The notes under the pieces: model-generated | Told to the model about the DNA's origin: nothing | What the model saw: only the letters and a program-made list of their open reading frames with translations | Database searches by the model: none | In this document: piece after piece, positions 18,265 through 27,472 of the stretch | How positions within the stretch are numbered: the first letter of the stretch is position 1 | Layout of the letters: each line of letters begins with the position of its first letter | Assembly (NCBI RefSeq): GCF_015645385.1 | Contig: NZ_JADOET010000001.1 | Coordinates: 682,001-746,000, forward strand | Direction of reading: 5' to 3' | DNA: 64,000 nucleotides | DNA from: Winogradskyella marina | GTDB taxonomy: Bacteria > Bacteroidota > Bacteroidia > Flavobacteriales > Flavobacteriaceae | Translations under genes and position numbers: made by a program

Positions 18265-18654
18265 TTAATCGACCTTATTTCTTATTATATCGATTAACAT
18301 CAGTACCCAAGCCATAATTAGGAGTAACCCTCCAATAGGCGTTACAAACGCAACAGTCTTAAAATCAAAACTTAAAAGCGCGTTTGTAGCCAATCCATAT
18401 ATAGAACCTGAAAAGAAAATAACACCAATAAGCACTAAATAAAAAATAGGTTTTTTCATGTTCAAACTCACAATTGACGTCCCTCCTAATATGAGAAGAA
18501 AAAACGCATGGTATAACTGATAACGCACACCAGTTTCAAAGGATGTAATAGCATCCGAATCAACTAATTTTTCTAAACCATGTGCAGCGAAAGCTCCCAA
18601 AATAATACCTAAAATACCTAAAATTGCTCCAGTTATTAATACCTTTCTATTCAT
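18265..18654 (-). CDS. DUF423 small membrane protein
   Basis: 129 residues with four hydrophobic helices. GAILGILGIILGAFAAHGLEK and the following FETGVRYQLYHAFFLL are the DUF423 (YgdD-like) signature. The ATG at 18654 (MNRKVLITG) is taken instead of the upstream ATG at 18714, whose 20 added residues are hydrophilic and cysteine-bearing and precede the first helix without family similarity. Function unknown. It lies divergent to the saccharopine dehydrogenase gene. Confidence 0.85.
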   Translation of the reverse strand: MNRKVLITGAILGILGIILGAFAAHGLEKLVDSDAITSFETGVRYQLYHAFFLLILGGTSIVSLNMKKPIFYLVLIGVIFFSGSIYGLATNALLSFDFKTVAFVTPIGGLLLIMAWVLMLIDIIRNKVD

Positions 18655-18735
18655 AATTAAAACGTTAATTCGGTTTCTAATGCATGATGTATTTATTACA
18701 TTCGTGCAATACAAAATTAGTTATATAAACTCATT

Positions 18736-20100
18736 ATGCGAAACATATTAATTATTGGAGCAGGAAAATCTTGCTCATACCTTATAAAATATTTACTAGA
18801 TAATTCTGAATCCGAAAAACTTCATCTCACCATTGGCGATCTCAATGTAGATAATGCTAAAAAGCTCGTTGGCTCGCATCCCAATACAGAGGTAATTCAT
18901 TTAGATGTATTTAATGCTGACTCAAGAATTCCTGCGATTAAAGCCGCAGATATTGTGATATCTATGCTTCCTGCACGGTTTCATATCGAAGTTGCTAAAG
19001 ATTGTATTACTTATAAAAAGAATATGGTCACGGCTTCTTATGTGAGTCCAGAAATGCAAGCCTTAGACGAAGATGCTAAAGCCAACAACCTCATCTTTAT
19101 GAATGAAATTGGTGTAGACCCAGGTATTGACCATATGAGTGCTATGCACGTTATTGACCGCATTAGAGCCAAAGGTGGAAAAATTATATTATTCGAATCA
19201 TTTACAGGTGGTTTAGTCGCCCCTGAAAGTGATAATAACCTTTGGAACTATAAATTTACTTGGAATCCAAGAAACGTGGTGGTTGCCGGACAAGGTGGTG
19301 CTGCAAAATTTTTACAAGAAGATAAATTCAAGTACATCCCCTACAACCGTTTATTTAGACGTACCGAATTTTTAGATGTGGAAGGTTACGGCCGTTTTGA
19401 AGGCTATGCCAATAGAGATTCTTTAAAATATCAAGATGTTTATGGTTTAGAACATGTAAAAACATTATACCGTGGTACTATGAGACGCGTTGGTTTCAGT
19501 CGCGCATGGAATGTTTTTGTACAACTTGGAATGACGGATGATAGCTACACCATTGACGACAGTATAAATATGAGCTATCGCGATTTTGTAAATTCGTTTT
19601 TACCATACAGTCCAACGGATTCGGTTGAGCTTAAGTTTAGACACGCCTTAAAAATAGACCAAGATGATATGATTTGGGATAAGTTTTTAGAGCTTGATAT
19701 CTTTAGTTCTGAAAAAATGGTAGCACTTGATAAAGCAACACCTGCTCAAATTCTTCAGAAAATCTTAATGGATAGTTGGACGCTTAGCGAAGATGATAAA
19801 GATATGATTGTGATGTACCATAAATTTGGATACGAACTCGATGGTGAAAAGCATCAAATTGATGCTACTATGGTAACCTTAGGAAAAGACCAGACCTATA
19901 CAGCGATGTCTAAAACTGTAGGCTTACCCGTTGCTATTGCAACCTTAGCAATATTAAATGGTGAAATAAAAACACCTGGTGTACAAATTCCAATTACAAA
20001 AGAAGTCTATGGACCTATCCTAAAAGCAATGGAATCTCATGATGTCATCTTTAAAGAATATGAAATGCCTTATTTAGGTTATAACCCTTTAAATGTATAA
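18736..20100 (+). CDS. Saccharopine dehydrogenase-family protein
   Basis: 454 residues. ILIIGAGKSCSYLIKYLL is an N-terminal Rossmann loop (GAGxSxxxL), GDLNVDNAKKL the acidic end of beta2, and NEIGVDPGIDHMSAM plus SFTGGLVAPESDNNLWNYKFTW match the substrate region of the LYS9-type saccharopine dehydrogenase. The lysine-catabolic enzyme oxidises saccharopine to aminoadipate semialdehyde and glutamate. An Lrp/AsnC regulator follows after a terminator, which supports an amino-acid degradation role. The lysine-ketoglutarate reductase partner is not in the window. Confidence 0.9.
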   Translation: MRNILIIGAGKSCSYLIKYLLDNSESEKLHLTIGDLNVDNAKKLVGSHPNTEVIHLDVFNADSRIPAIKAADIVISMLPARFHIEVAKDCITYKKNMVTASYVSPEMQALDEDAKANNLIFMNEIGVDPGIDHMSAMHVIDRIRAKGGKIILFESFTGGLVAPESDNNLWNYKFTWNPRNVVVAGQGGAAKFLQEDKFKYIPYNRLFRRTEFLDVEGYGRFEGYANRDSLKYQDVYGLEHVKTLYRGTMRRVGFSRAWNVFVQLGMTDDSYTIDDSINMSYRDFVNSFLPYSPTDSVELKFRHALKIDQDDMIWDKFLELDIFSSEKMVALDKATPAQILQKILMDSWTLSEDDKDMIVMYHKFGYELDGEKHQIDATMVTLGKDQTYTAMSKTVGLPVAIATLAILNGEIKTPGVQIPITKEVYGPILKAMESHDVIFKEYEMPYLGYNPLNV

Positions 20101-20128
20101 ATTGAATATTTTTATATAATAATCTATA

Positions 20129-20157
20129 AAAGCGTTTCGTATTGAAACGCTTTTTTT
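20129..20157 (+). terminator. Rho-independent terminator
   Basis: AAAGCGTTTC and GAAACGCTTT form a perfect stem around GTATT, followed by a T run; ends the saccharopine dehydrogenase gene. Confidence 0.87.
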
Positions 20158-20190
20158 ATCTTTCACTTTCAATTTATTAGACAACTACTT

Positions 20191-20661
20191 ATGAAGATTA
20201 GCGATAGCGGTATTTATATTGACGGCATAGACAAAAAAATACTACGCGCATTAATGGAAGATGCGAGAACACCTATTCTAGAAATTGCTCGTAATGTCGG
20301 AATTTCTGGTGCTGCAATTCATCAACGTATAAAAAAGCTTGAAAAATCAGGCCTTTTAGCCGGTTCAAAATTTATGATTAACCCAAAAGCTTTAGGTTAT
20401 ACCACCATGGCTTTTGTTGGTGTCTATCTCGATAAAGCCATTAGTAATCCTGAAGCAGTAAAGCAATTACAAAAAATCCCTGAGGTTATTGAATGTCATT
20501 ACACCACAGGAAACTGGTCTATTTTTATAAAGATTCTTTCAAAAGATAATGAGCATTTAATGCACGTGCTTAATTCTGAAATACAAAGTATAAAAGGGGT
20601 TTCGAGGACAGAAACGTTTATTTCTTTACAAGAACAAATTAATCGTCAGATTAAGATTTAA
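20191..20661 (+). CDS. Lrp/AsnC-family transcriptional regulator
   Basis: 156 residues: a winged helix-turn-helix at about 12-65 (DKKILRALMEDARTPILEIA ... AAIHQRIKKLEKSG) followed by a RAM ligand-binding domain (VFVG-like VGVYL, VIECHYTTGNWSIFIKI). Lrp/AsnC proteins sense amino acids and often regulate a neighbouring catabolic gene, so the saccharopine dehydrogenase just upstream is the natural candidate target; this is inference from position. Confidence 0.92.
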   Translation: MKISDSGIYIDGIDKKILRALMEDARTPILEIARNVGISGAAIHQRIKKLEKSGLLAGSKFMINPKALGYTTMAFVGVYLDKAISNPEAVKQLQKIPEVIECHYTTGNWSIFIKILSKDNEHLMHVLNSEIQSIKGVSRTETFISLQEQINRQIKI

Positions 20662-20664
20662 ACA

Positions 20665-20716
20665 ATTCCTGCCTTTCAACTTCGCTCAAGATTAACGACA
20701 GCAGGAATCTCATTTA
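20665..20716. repeat. Degenerate interspersed palindromic repeat
   Basis: AATTCCTGC ... GCAGGAATCTCATT arms flank CTTTCAACTTCGCTCAAG, which itself resembles the TTTCG...GCTCAA repeat at 21821. It lies in the gap between the Lrp gene and the aldo/keto reductase. Confidence 0.55.
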
Positions 20717-20725
20717 TTAAACCTC

Positions 20726-21763
20726 TTATGGCGCAGGATTTGGGATTTCAGAATGTACCTTATCAATAGCTTTCAGCACATCATCTGACAATGACATATT
20801 AATACTATTAATATTTTCAGTGAGCTGATCAATATTAGTGGCTCCAATAATATTACTCGTTACAAATGGTCTTTCATTTACAAAAGCTAAGGACATTTGT
20901 GCCAAAGACATATTATGATCTTCAGCAATTTTTAAATAGCGCTTTGTAGCTTCTGTAGCATTTGTACTACTATATCGTGAAAAATGCGTAAACATATTCA
21001 ATCTTGCATTTTTAGCCGCTGTTCCGTTTATATATTTACCAGATAAGACTCCAAATGCCATTGGAGAATAAGCTAATAAGCCAATATTCTCGCGCTGTGC
21101 AACTTCTGCTAAATCACCTTCAAAAACTCTATTAATTAAAGAGTATGCGTTTTGTATGGTAACCATTCGAGGTAAACTGTGCCTTTTAGATTCTTCTAAA
21201 TAACGCATCGTTCCCCAAGCTTTTTCATTAGAAATACCAACTTGTCTTATTTTTCCTGACTTAATAATCTCATCTAAGTGGTGAAGAATTTCGTTAAAAT
21301 TATCTTCCCACTTATCTTTCGGATTATTCTTGTAATCACGTACACCAAAAGTATTTGTATTACGTTCTGGCCAATGCAGTTGATATAAATCTATATAGTC
21401 GGTTTTTAAACGTTTTAGACTATGGTTTACAGCATCGTTGAGCGCTTCCTTACTAAAACCATTGGTCCTTATATGCGCTGTATAATCTCCCGTTCCAGCT
21501 ATTTTTGAAGCTAAAACAACTTTATCTCTGTTTCCCGTTTTAGCAAACCAATTACCAATAATGCGTTCGGTTTCAGCATAGGTTTCTTTTCTTGCCGGAA
21601 CAGGATACAATTCTGCTGTATCAAAAAAATTAACCCCTTTATCTAAAGCAAAATCCATTTGAGCAAACCCTTCGTCTTGTGTATTTTGGTTGCCCCAAGT
21701 CATGGTGCCTAAACATATTTTGCTAACTTTTATATTTGTATTTGGTAGTGTTGTGTATTTCAT
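20726..21763 (-). CDS. Aldo/keto reductase (Tas-like)
   Basis: 345 residues with the AKR TIM-barrel signatures: ICLGTMTWG near the N-terminus, FFDTAELYP (catalytic Asp and Tyr), the catalytic Lys in VVLASKIAG, YIDLYQLHWPERN, and a NADPH pocket near the C-terminus (SNIIGATNIDQL). Length and spacing match the Tas subgroup. NADPH-dependent reduction of an aldehyde or ketone is expected; the substrate is unknown. It is transcribed downstream of the OmpA lipoprotein gene across a repeat-filled gap, so probably separately. Confidence 0.92.
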   Translation of the reverse strand: MKYTTLPNTNIKVSKICLGTMTWGNQNTQDEGFAQMDFALDKGVNFFDTAELYPVPARKETYAETERIIGNWFAKTGNRDKVVLASKIAGTGDYTAHIRTNGFSKEALNDAVNHSLKRLKTDYIDLYQLHWPERNTNTFGVRDYKNNPKDKWEDNFNEILHHLDEIIKSGKIRQVGISNEKAWGTMRYLEESKRHSLPRMVTIQNAYSLINRVFEGDLAEVAQRENIGLLAYSPMAFGVLSGKYINGTAAKNARLNMFTHFSRYSSTNATEATKRYLKIAEDHNMSLAQMSLAFVNERPFVTSNIIGATNIDQLTENINSINMSLSDDVLKAIDKVHSEIPNPAP

Positions 21764-21767
21764 CTCA

Positions 21768-21890
21768 TTTCCTGCGAAAGCAGGACTCTCGTTTTAGTTC
21801 AACATTTAGTTTCTAAATTAGGTTTCGTCTGCGCTCAACCCGACAGTAAATATAAGCAGACCTCACAGGTTTTAAAAACATGTGAGGTCT
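21768..21890. repeat. Cluster of three degenerate interspersed repeats
   Basis: CCTGCGAAAGCAGG (21771-21784) is a palindrome of the same family as 45847-45870 in inverse orientation. GGTTTCGTCTGCGCTCAACCCGACAG at 21821-21846 resembles the element at 2063. The hairpin AGACCTCACAGG...TGTGAGGTCT at 21858-21890 resembles the one at 48710. Three families sit back to back in a 191-base gap. Confidence 0.6.
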
Positions 21891-21908
21891 AAAAAATTGT
21901 TAATTCGT

Positions 21909-21944
21909 CATTGTAAATCACGCTTTGATGCTTGATTTGCAATG
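21909..21944. repeat. Imperfect inverted repeat
   Basis: CATTGTAAATCA pairs with TGATTTGCAATG apart from one wobble, around a 12-base loop. It lies 11 bases beyond the OmpA lipoprotein stop; there is no T run, so it is not an obvious terminator. Confidence 0.45.
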
Positions 21945-21954
21945 GCGTTCTGAT

Positions 21955-22914
21955 TTATATTTCATTTAACAACTTAGAAATCTCATCTAACTTAGGTGTT
22001 AAAATCACTTCTATTCTTCTGTTCTTCGCTTTACCATCAGCTGTATCATTCGTTGCTATTGGTGCAAATTCACCACGACCTGCTGCGGTTAAGTTTTCAG
22101 GATTAATTGCGGCATTTTCTCTAAGAATATTTACAATCGCTGTGGCACGTTTTGCCGACAAGTCCCAGTTACCACTCAATTGTGCATTGCCTTTGTAAGG
22201 GACATTATCAGTATGACCTTCAATCAATACTGAGATTTCAGGGTTTTCAGCCAAAACGCTTCCTAATTGTTTTACCGCTTGCTTTCCTTGTGCTCCAACA
22301 TACCAGCTTCCAGATTGAAACAACAACTTGTTTTCCATAGAAATATATACTTTACCATTGCGTTGTTCAACCGTTAAGCCTTTGCCTTCAAAATTAGTTA
22401 AGGCCTTAGAAATGGCATCTTTTAATTTATGCATGGCAGCATCTTTACTAGCAATAACATTTTCTAATTCAGCAACTCGTTGCGAACGACTTTCTAATTC
22501 TTGCTTTAAAGTATTTAAGCGTTCGTTTTCTGCTGCTAAGGCTTGTTCTTTTGCTTCTAATTGCGCTAATAATTCTCTGTTTTTCTGTGAGTTTTTAGCA
22601 ATCGCAGCCGAACTGTTTTCTTCTAAAGCTTGGTAAGAGGCTTTTAAAGTTTCTAAATTAGATTTCGCTGCGGCATAATCTGCCTGAAGTTTATCGCGCT
22701 CCGCAACCGCTTGGTCGTAGGACGCTTGTAATTGATTTAAATCATTAGTCAATTTTGTATTATCACTTGATAATGTTTCTAATTCATCCGATAAACCTCG
22801 GTTTTCTTGTTTTAAATTGGCGTATTTATCTTCAAGGTCTGTATAAATTTTCTTCGATACACAAGAGGTGAATAGTGTAATCGATAAGGCTAAGATTGAA
22901 AGTTTTTTAATCAT
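21955..22914 (-). CDS. OmpA/MotB-domain lipoprotein with long coiled coil
   Basis: 319 residues: signal peptide with lipobox LFTSC (Cys18), a coiled coil from about 25 to 170 rich in Glu, Lys and Ala, then an OmpA/MotB peptidoglycan-binding domain (ISVLIEGHTDNVPYKG ... LSAKRATAIVNIL ... GRGEFAPIATNDTADGKAKNRR). It probably spans from a lipid anchor in the outer membrane to the peptidoglycan. The upstream gap to xth holds a small hairpin repeat. Confidence 0.92.
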   Translation of the reverse strand: MIKKLSILALSITLFTSCVSKKIYTDLEDKYANLKQENRGLSDELETLSSDNTKLTNDLNQLQASYDQAVAERDKLQADYAAAKSNLETLKASYQALEENSSAAIAKNSQKNRELLAQLEAKEQALAAENERLNTLKQELESRSQRVAELENVIASKDAAMHKLKDAISKALTNFEGKGLTVEQRNGKVYISMENKLLFQSGSWYVGAQGKQAVKQLGSVLAENPEISVLIEGHTDNVPYKGNAQLSGNWDLSAKRATAIVNILRENAAINPENLTAAGRGEFAPIATNDTADGKAKNRRIEVILTPKLDEISKLLNEI

Positions 22915-22942
22915 TTTTATTTATTTTTATATACGTTTTAAC

Positions 22943-22990
22943 ACCCCTTAAGTCCCCTCAAGGGGACAATCTAAATTAGGAACTTTAAGG
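22943..22990. repeat. Hairpin repeat CCCCTTAAGTCCCCTCAAGGGGAC
   Basis: GTCCCC-TCAA-GGGGAC (22952-22967) forms a tight hairpin, flanked by CCCTTAAG and TTTAAGGG as a possible outer stem. It lies between xth and the OmpA lipoprotein and may help end the xth transcript; it has the look of an interspersed repeat. Confidence 0.5.
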
Positions 22991-23012
22991 GTAAAAATCT
23001 CTTTGTTAGTAA

Positions 23013-23774
23013 TTATAAGTCTAGTTCCAATAAAATTGGACAATGGTCACTATGAACCGCTTCTGTTAGTATAACGCTGCGTTTTATTTTTTCTTGTAAA
23101 GGTTTGCTCACCATGGCATAATCTAATCGCCAACCTTTATTATTCGCTCTAGAGTTTGCGCGATAACTCCACCATGAATATTCCTGACGCTCAGGGTTTA
23201 AATACCTAAAACTATCTATAAATCCACTATCTATAAACGCCCCTAACCACTCGCGTTCTTCAGGTAAAAATCCTGATACACCTTTCATTTTAGGATTGTG
23301 AATATCAATTTCTTCATGACAAATATTATAATCGCCACAAACCACCAAATTTGGTTTTTCTGTTTGAAGTTCGGTTAAGTACTCTTGAATAAGGTTCATA
23401 TATTCAAACTTATGCGATAATCGAGCATCATTAGTTCCAGAAGGTAAATACATACTCATTACAGAAACACCATCGTAATCTACTCTGATATTTCGACCTT
23501 CAAAATCCATAGATTCTATTCCGGTGCCGAATTCAATATGCTTAGGTTCCGTTTTACATAAAATAGCCACACCACTATAGCCTTTTTTCTGTGCACTAAA
23601 CCAATAATTAAATTTATAACCTGCTTCGGTAAACACCTCTAAATCGAGTTGCTCTTCCATTGCTTTAATTTCTTGCAAACAAATAACATCTGGATCTGTC
23701 GCTGTTAACCATTCTATAAAACCTTTTTTTAAGGCTGCTCTAATACCATTAACATTATAAGACACTATTTTCAT
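23013..23774 (-). CDS. xth: Exodeoxyribonuclease III (AP endonuclease)
   Basis: 254 residues of the EEP nuclease fold, cleaving DNA at abasic sites in base excision repair. Motifs: MKIVSYNVNGIRAA (Asn), CLQEIKA (metal-binding Glu), MYLPSGTNDARLSHK, VVCGDYNICHEEIDI, and SDHCPILLEL at the C-terminus (catalytic Asp-His). The ATG at 23774 fits the family start; ten codons upstream another ATG would place a repeat hairpin inside the gene. Confidence 0.95.
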   Translation of the reverse strand: MKIVSYNVNGIRAALKKGFIEWLTATDPDVICLQEIKAMEEQLDLEVFTEAGYKFNYWFSAQKKGYSGVAILCKTEPKHIEFGTGIESMDFEGRNIRVDYDGVSVMSMYLPSGTNDARLSHKFEYMNLIQEYLTELQTEKPNLVVCGDYNICHEEIDIHNPKMKGVSGFLPEEREWLGAFIDSGFIDSFRYLNPERQEYSWWSYRANSRANNKGWRLDYAMVSKPLQEKIKRSVILTEAVHSDHCPILLELDL

Positions 23775-23775
23775 A

Positions 23776-23814
23776 CACATTTCCCGAAAAAACGGGAACC
23801 TCATTTTAGTTATA
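23776..23814. repeat. Degenerate interspersed palindromic repeat
   Basis: TTTCCCGAAAAAACGGGAACCTCATTTTAGTT: an inverted repeat with the same CTCATTTTAGTT-like flank as the elements at 20665 and 21768. It occupies the xth promoter region. Confidence 0.5.
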
Positions 23815-23918
23815 CATTCGATTAACCGCTAAATTAAATAATACGCTACTTTTACACCATTATTTTAAGCTTGTTTTAACGATAAAATATTTTTAGCTTA
23901 AATCAGTTATTATTCTAC

Positions 23919-26900
23919 ATGAAAATTGCTATTTCCTTTCTACTAATGCTATGCGCTTTTTTGGGGTTTTCCCAAGAGCAGAATAGTAATTATATACAAA
24001 AGAAAGTAGCTGTTAAAGATTCTATTCAAATTGATTCTGTTAGTATTAATCCTTCACGCTTTACGGTGAAAACATTAGACAATAAGGTTATCGATTCTAC
24101 CTTATACACTGTCGATTTCCCAAAGGCTTTATTGCGTTTTAAAATGCCTACTGAAATCGATAGCATTCAAATAGACTATTTGCGTTATCCAGATTTCTTA
24201 ACCAAAGTTTACAAACAATTAGATGATGCTGTGGTGATAGAACGGTCTTCAGAATACCAGCAATTATACACCTTACAAAACACTACAAATAAAGATACAT
24301 TTACACCCTTTGATGGTTTAACGACTTCCGGAAGTATTTCTAGAGGTGTCACCATAGGAAACAATCAAAATTCGGTATTGAATAGTGAACTCGATTTACA
24401 AATTTCAGGAAAACTGAGCGATAAAGTCTCATTGAGAGCCTCTATTCAAGATGCCAATATTCCGTTGCAAGAAAGTGGTTATTCGCAACGTTTAGATGAA
24501 TTTGACCAGGTGTTTATCGAGTTGTTTAGTGACGATTGGAATATACGCGCTGGTGATATTGACCTAGAAAACACGAAAAGCTATTTTGCTAATTTTTCAA
24601 AGCGTGTACAAGGTTTGTTGGTCAATGCCAATTTAAGCGATAAGACTTCTGTTTTTGCTTCTGGTGCTTTGGTTCGTGGCCAATTTACCACCACACAATT
24701 TACGGCTCAAGAAGGGAATCAAGGGCCTTATAAATTACGTGGTTCTAACAATGAGTTGTACGTCCTTGTGGTTTCAGGAAGTGAAACCGTTTACGTTAAT
24801 GGTGTGCCGTTACAACGTGGTGAAAACAACGATTACGTTATTGATTATAATGCCGGTGAAATTATTTTTAATTCCACGTTTCCGATAACTTCCGAAATGC
24901 GAATTACAGTCGATTATCAATTTAGTGAACGTAATTATTCTAGATTTACCGTTTTTGGTGGTGCTAATTATGAAACCGAAACTTTAAAACTAAATGTCGC
25001 TGTTTATTCTGAAAGTGATGCTAAAAATCAACCTTTACAACAAAATCTTTCAACCGAGCAAACGCAAATATTAGCAAATGCAGGTGATGATTTAGATTTA
25101 ATGACAGCGCCTTCAGCTTCGCCTGCCACCTATTCTGAAAATCGTATTTTATATCGAAAAGAAGTCATTGGCACAGAGGAAATCTATGTATTTTCTAATA
25201 ATGCTGAAGATGAATTGTACAGCCTTCGTTTTACTTTAGTAGGCGAAAATGAAGGTAATTACATCTTAAGTAATAGCAATGCCATCAACAATATTTATGA
25301 ATATGTCGCGCCAATTGCTGGTGTTCCTCAAGGAAATTACGAACCTATTACACAACTCATAGCGCCAGAACGTTTGCAAATTGCCACTGTAAACGGCCAA
25401 TACAATCCAAGTAAAAACACGGATGTCTTTTTTGAATTGGCAGCCAGTAAAAAGGATGACAATTTATTTTCAGACCTAGATGACAACAACAATGATGGCT
25501 ATGCCGGAAAATTTACCTTAAAGCAAAATCTTATACAATCGGATAGTCTTTGGAATGTTTCCGCACTTGTTGATGCTGATTTTATTCAAAAGAACTTTAA
25601 TACCATTCAACGTTTATACAGGGCCGAATTTAATCGGGATTGGAATTTAAATACCTCATCAGATAATACCGAAGAAATTATTGATTATGGCAACCAACTG
25701 TTATTCACTTCTGGACTGCGATTATCGCATGCTAAAAAAGGGATGGCGACGTATAATTTTGAACATTTAAACTATTCTGAAAACTTCAATGGAAACCGCC
25801 ATAATGTTACTGCCAATTTACGTTTGGGTGATTTTCAGGTGTTTTCAAACTCAAGCCTTTTAAACAACGAAAGCAGCATTAATCAATCAACATTTTTACG
25901 CTCGTTTAACCGAGTGGTTTATGGTAAAAACAATAAATGGGCTGGTGCTAAATTTTCAACAGAAGACAACGAACAACGTGTACTTGCAACAGATTCCTTA
26001 ACACCTTTGAGTCAGAAATTCAAGGCGTATGAAGCTTTTGTTGGTATTGGCGACAGTACCAAAGTTTACGCCGAAGTGGGTTATGTAAAACGGTATAACG
26101 ACAGTTTACGAAACAATTCTTTAAAGCGTGTTAACAGCTCTAACACTTATTATTTGAAATCGCGATTGATTCAAAATCAAAATACAAACCTTCAAGTTTT
26201 CTTAAATTATAGAGATTTAAAATCGGAAGATAGTAGCGTAGATGATGAACAAAGTTTGAATAGCAGATTGAATTTTAATCAGAAATTATTCAATAACCTC
26301 ATCGTCTTAAATACCAGTTTTGAAACCAATTCGGGTACCTTAGCACAACAAGATTTTACGTATGTTGAAGTTGAAGCAGGCCAAGGTGCTTACACGTGGA
26401 TTGATTATAACGACAATGGCATTCAAGAATTAGACGAGTTTGAAATTGCCCAATTTGCAGACCAAGGCAGCTATATTAGAGTCTTATTGCCCAACCAAGT
26501 TTTTGTACAAACCCATCAAAATCGATTTGGACAAACCATGACTATAAACCCACAAAGCTGGAGTGTGTCAGAAAATAAATCGAAACAATTTTGGTCCCAT
26601 TTCTACGACCAAGCCTCTTTTATTGTGGATAGTAAAAAGTTTAAAGATGAAAGTTCTTTTAACCTCAATCCTTTTGAAGCCTTAAAAGACGATTTAGATA
26701 CCGAAGATTTTGTATCCTTAAATTACAGTATTAGAAATGTGCTATTTTTCAACCGTGGGAAACAACACTACACCACATCATACACCTTTTTAACCAATAA
26801 AAGCAGAAACTTATTATCTACAGGTTTTCAGCAAAACAAAACCAACAGTCATCAGTTAAATTTCAATCATAAGTTTAATGTAAATTGGCTGGTAAATACC

Positions 26901-27362
26901 TTGGCGAGCATCGGAAATGACGACAGTAAAAGCGAGAATTTCACAAATAGAAATTACATCATTGACAATTACCAATTAAAACCTAAACTGAGTTATTTAT
27001 TTAGCGAAAACGCACAGTTCGATGTGTTTTACCAATACGCCTCTAAGGAAAACACCATAGGAAGTTTAGAATCCTTGGCGCAAAATAATTACGGTTTATC
27101 TTTCACTTATAACAACGCTCAAAAAATAGCACTAACAGGAGAGTTTAACTTTTTTGAAAATGAATTTGAAGGGAATGCAAATTCGCCTGTTGCGTACCAA
27201 ATGCTCGAAGGCTTACAACCTGGAAAAAACTTCACTTGGAGTTTATTAGCACAAAAAAAACTGACCAAATACTTAGATTTAAATTTGAATTATTTCGGAA
27301 GAAAATCAGAAACCTCAAAAATGATTCATACAGGAACTATTCAGTTGAAGGCGTATTTTTAG
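23919..27362 (+). CDS. Large outer-membrane beta-barrel protein, function unknown
   Basis: 1147 residues. A signal peptide ends GFSQ at residue 19. Residues about 20-130 look globular; from about 130 the pattern is alternating hydrophobic/polar strands (LNSELDLQISGKLSDKVSLRASI), and the chain ends LKAYF, a terminal Phe as in barrels inserted by BamA. A central segment VYVNGVPLQRGENNDYVIDY around 290 resembles an Ig-like strand repeat found in large surface proteins. No TonB box or plug domain is seen, so it is not a TonB receptor. I do not recognise a characterised relative. Confidence 0.75.
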   Translation: MKIAISFLLMLCAFLGFSQEQNSNYIQKKVAVKDSIQIDSVSINPSRFTVKTLDNKVIDSTLYTVDFPKALLRFKMPTEIDSIQIDYLRYPDFLTKVYKQLDDAVVIERSSEYQQLYTLQNTTNKDTFTPFDGLTTSGSISRGVTIGNNQNSVLNSELDLQISGKLSDKVSLRASIQDANIPLQESGYSQRLDEFDQVFIELFSDDWNIRAGDIDLENTKSYFANFSKRVQGLLVNANLSDKTSVFASGALVRGQFTTTQFTAQEGNQGPYKLRGSNNELYVLVVSGSETVYVNGVPLQRGENNDYVIDYNAGEIIFNSTFPITSEMRITVDYQFSERNYSRFTVFGGANYETETLKLNVAVYSESDAKNQPLQQNLSTEQTQILANAGDDLDLMTAPSASPATYSENRILYRKEVIGTEEIYVFSNNAEDELYSLRFTLVGENEGNYILSNSNAINNIYEYVAPIAGVPQGNYEPITQLIAPERLQIATVNGQYNPSKNTDVFFELAASKKDDNLFSDLDDNNNDGYAGKFTLKQNLIQSDSLWNVSALVDADFIQKNFNTIQRLYRAEFNRDWNLNTSSDNTEEIIDYGNQLLFTSGLRLSHAKKGMATYNFEHLNYSENFNGNRHNVTANLRLGDFQVFSNSSLLNNESSINQSTFLRSFNRVVYGKNNKWAGAKFSTEDNEQRVLATDSLTPLSQKFKAYEAFVGIGDSTKVYAEVGYVKRYNDSLRNNSLKRVNSSNTYYLKSRLIQNQNTNLQVFLNYRDLKSEDSSVDDEQSLNSRLNFNQKLFNNLIVLNTSFETNSGTLAQQDFTYVEVEAGQGAYTWIDYNDNGIQELDEFEIAQFADQGSYIRVLLPNQVFVQTHQNRFGQTMTINPQSWSVSENKSKQFWSHFYDQASFIVDSKKFKDESSFNLNPFEALKDDLDTEDFVSLNYSIRNVLFFNRGKQHYTTSYTFLTNKSRNLLSTGFQQNKTNSHQLNFNHKFNVNWLVNTLASIGNDDSKSENFTNRNYIIDNYQLKPKLSYLFSENAQFDVFYQYASKENTIGSLESLAQNNYGLSFTYNNAQKIALTGEFNFFENEFEGNANSPVAYQMLEGLQPGKNFTWSLLAQKKLTKYLDLNLNYFGRKSETSKMIHTGTIQLKAYF

Positions 27363-27472
27363 ATAGATACATGCCTAAGTTCTTTATCTAACGGCAAGGA
27401 TATTTAACGACAATCTATTTGTATAAAACCGTTAAAAATGGTATTATGTCCAGATACCAACAAAACAATTTA

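Noticed and set aside
21858..21890. Hairpin as terminator of the OmpA lipoprotein gene
   Set aside because: No T run follows the stem on the minus strand; it fits better as a member of the repeat family also found at 48710.
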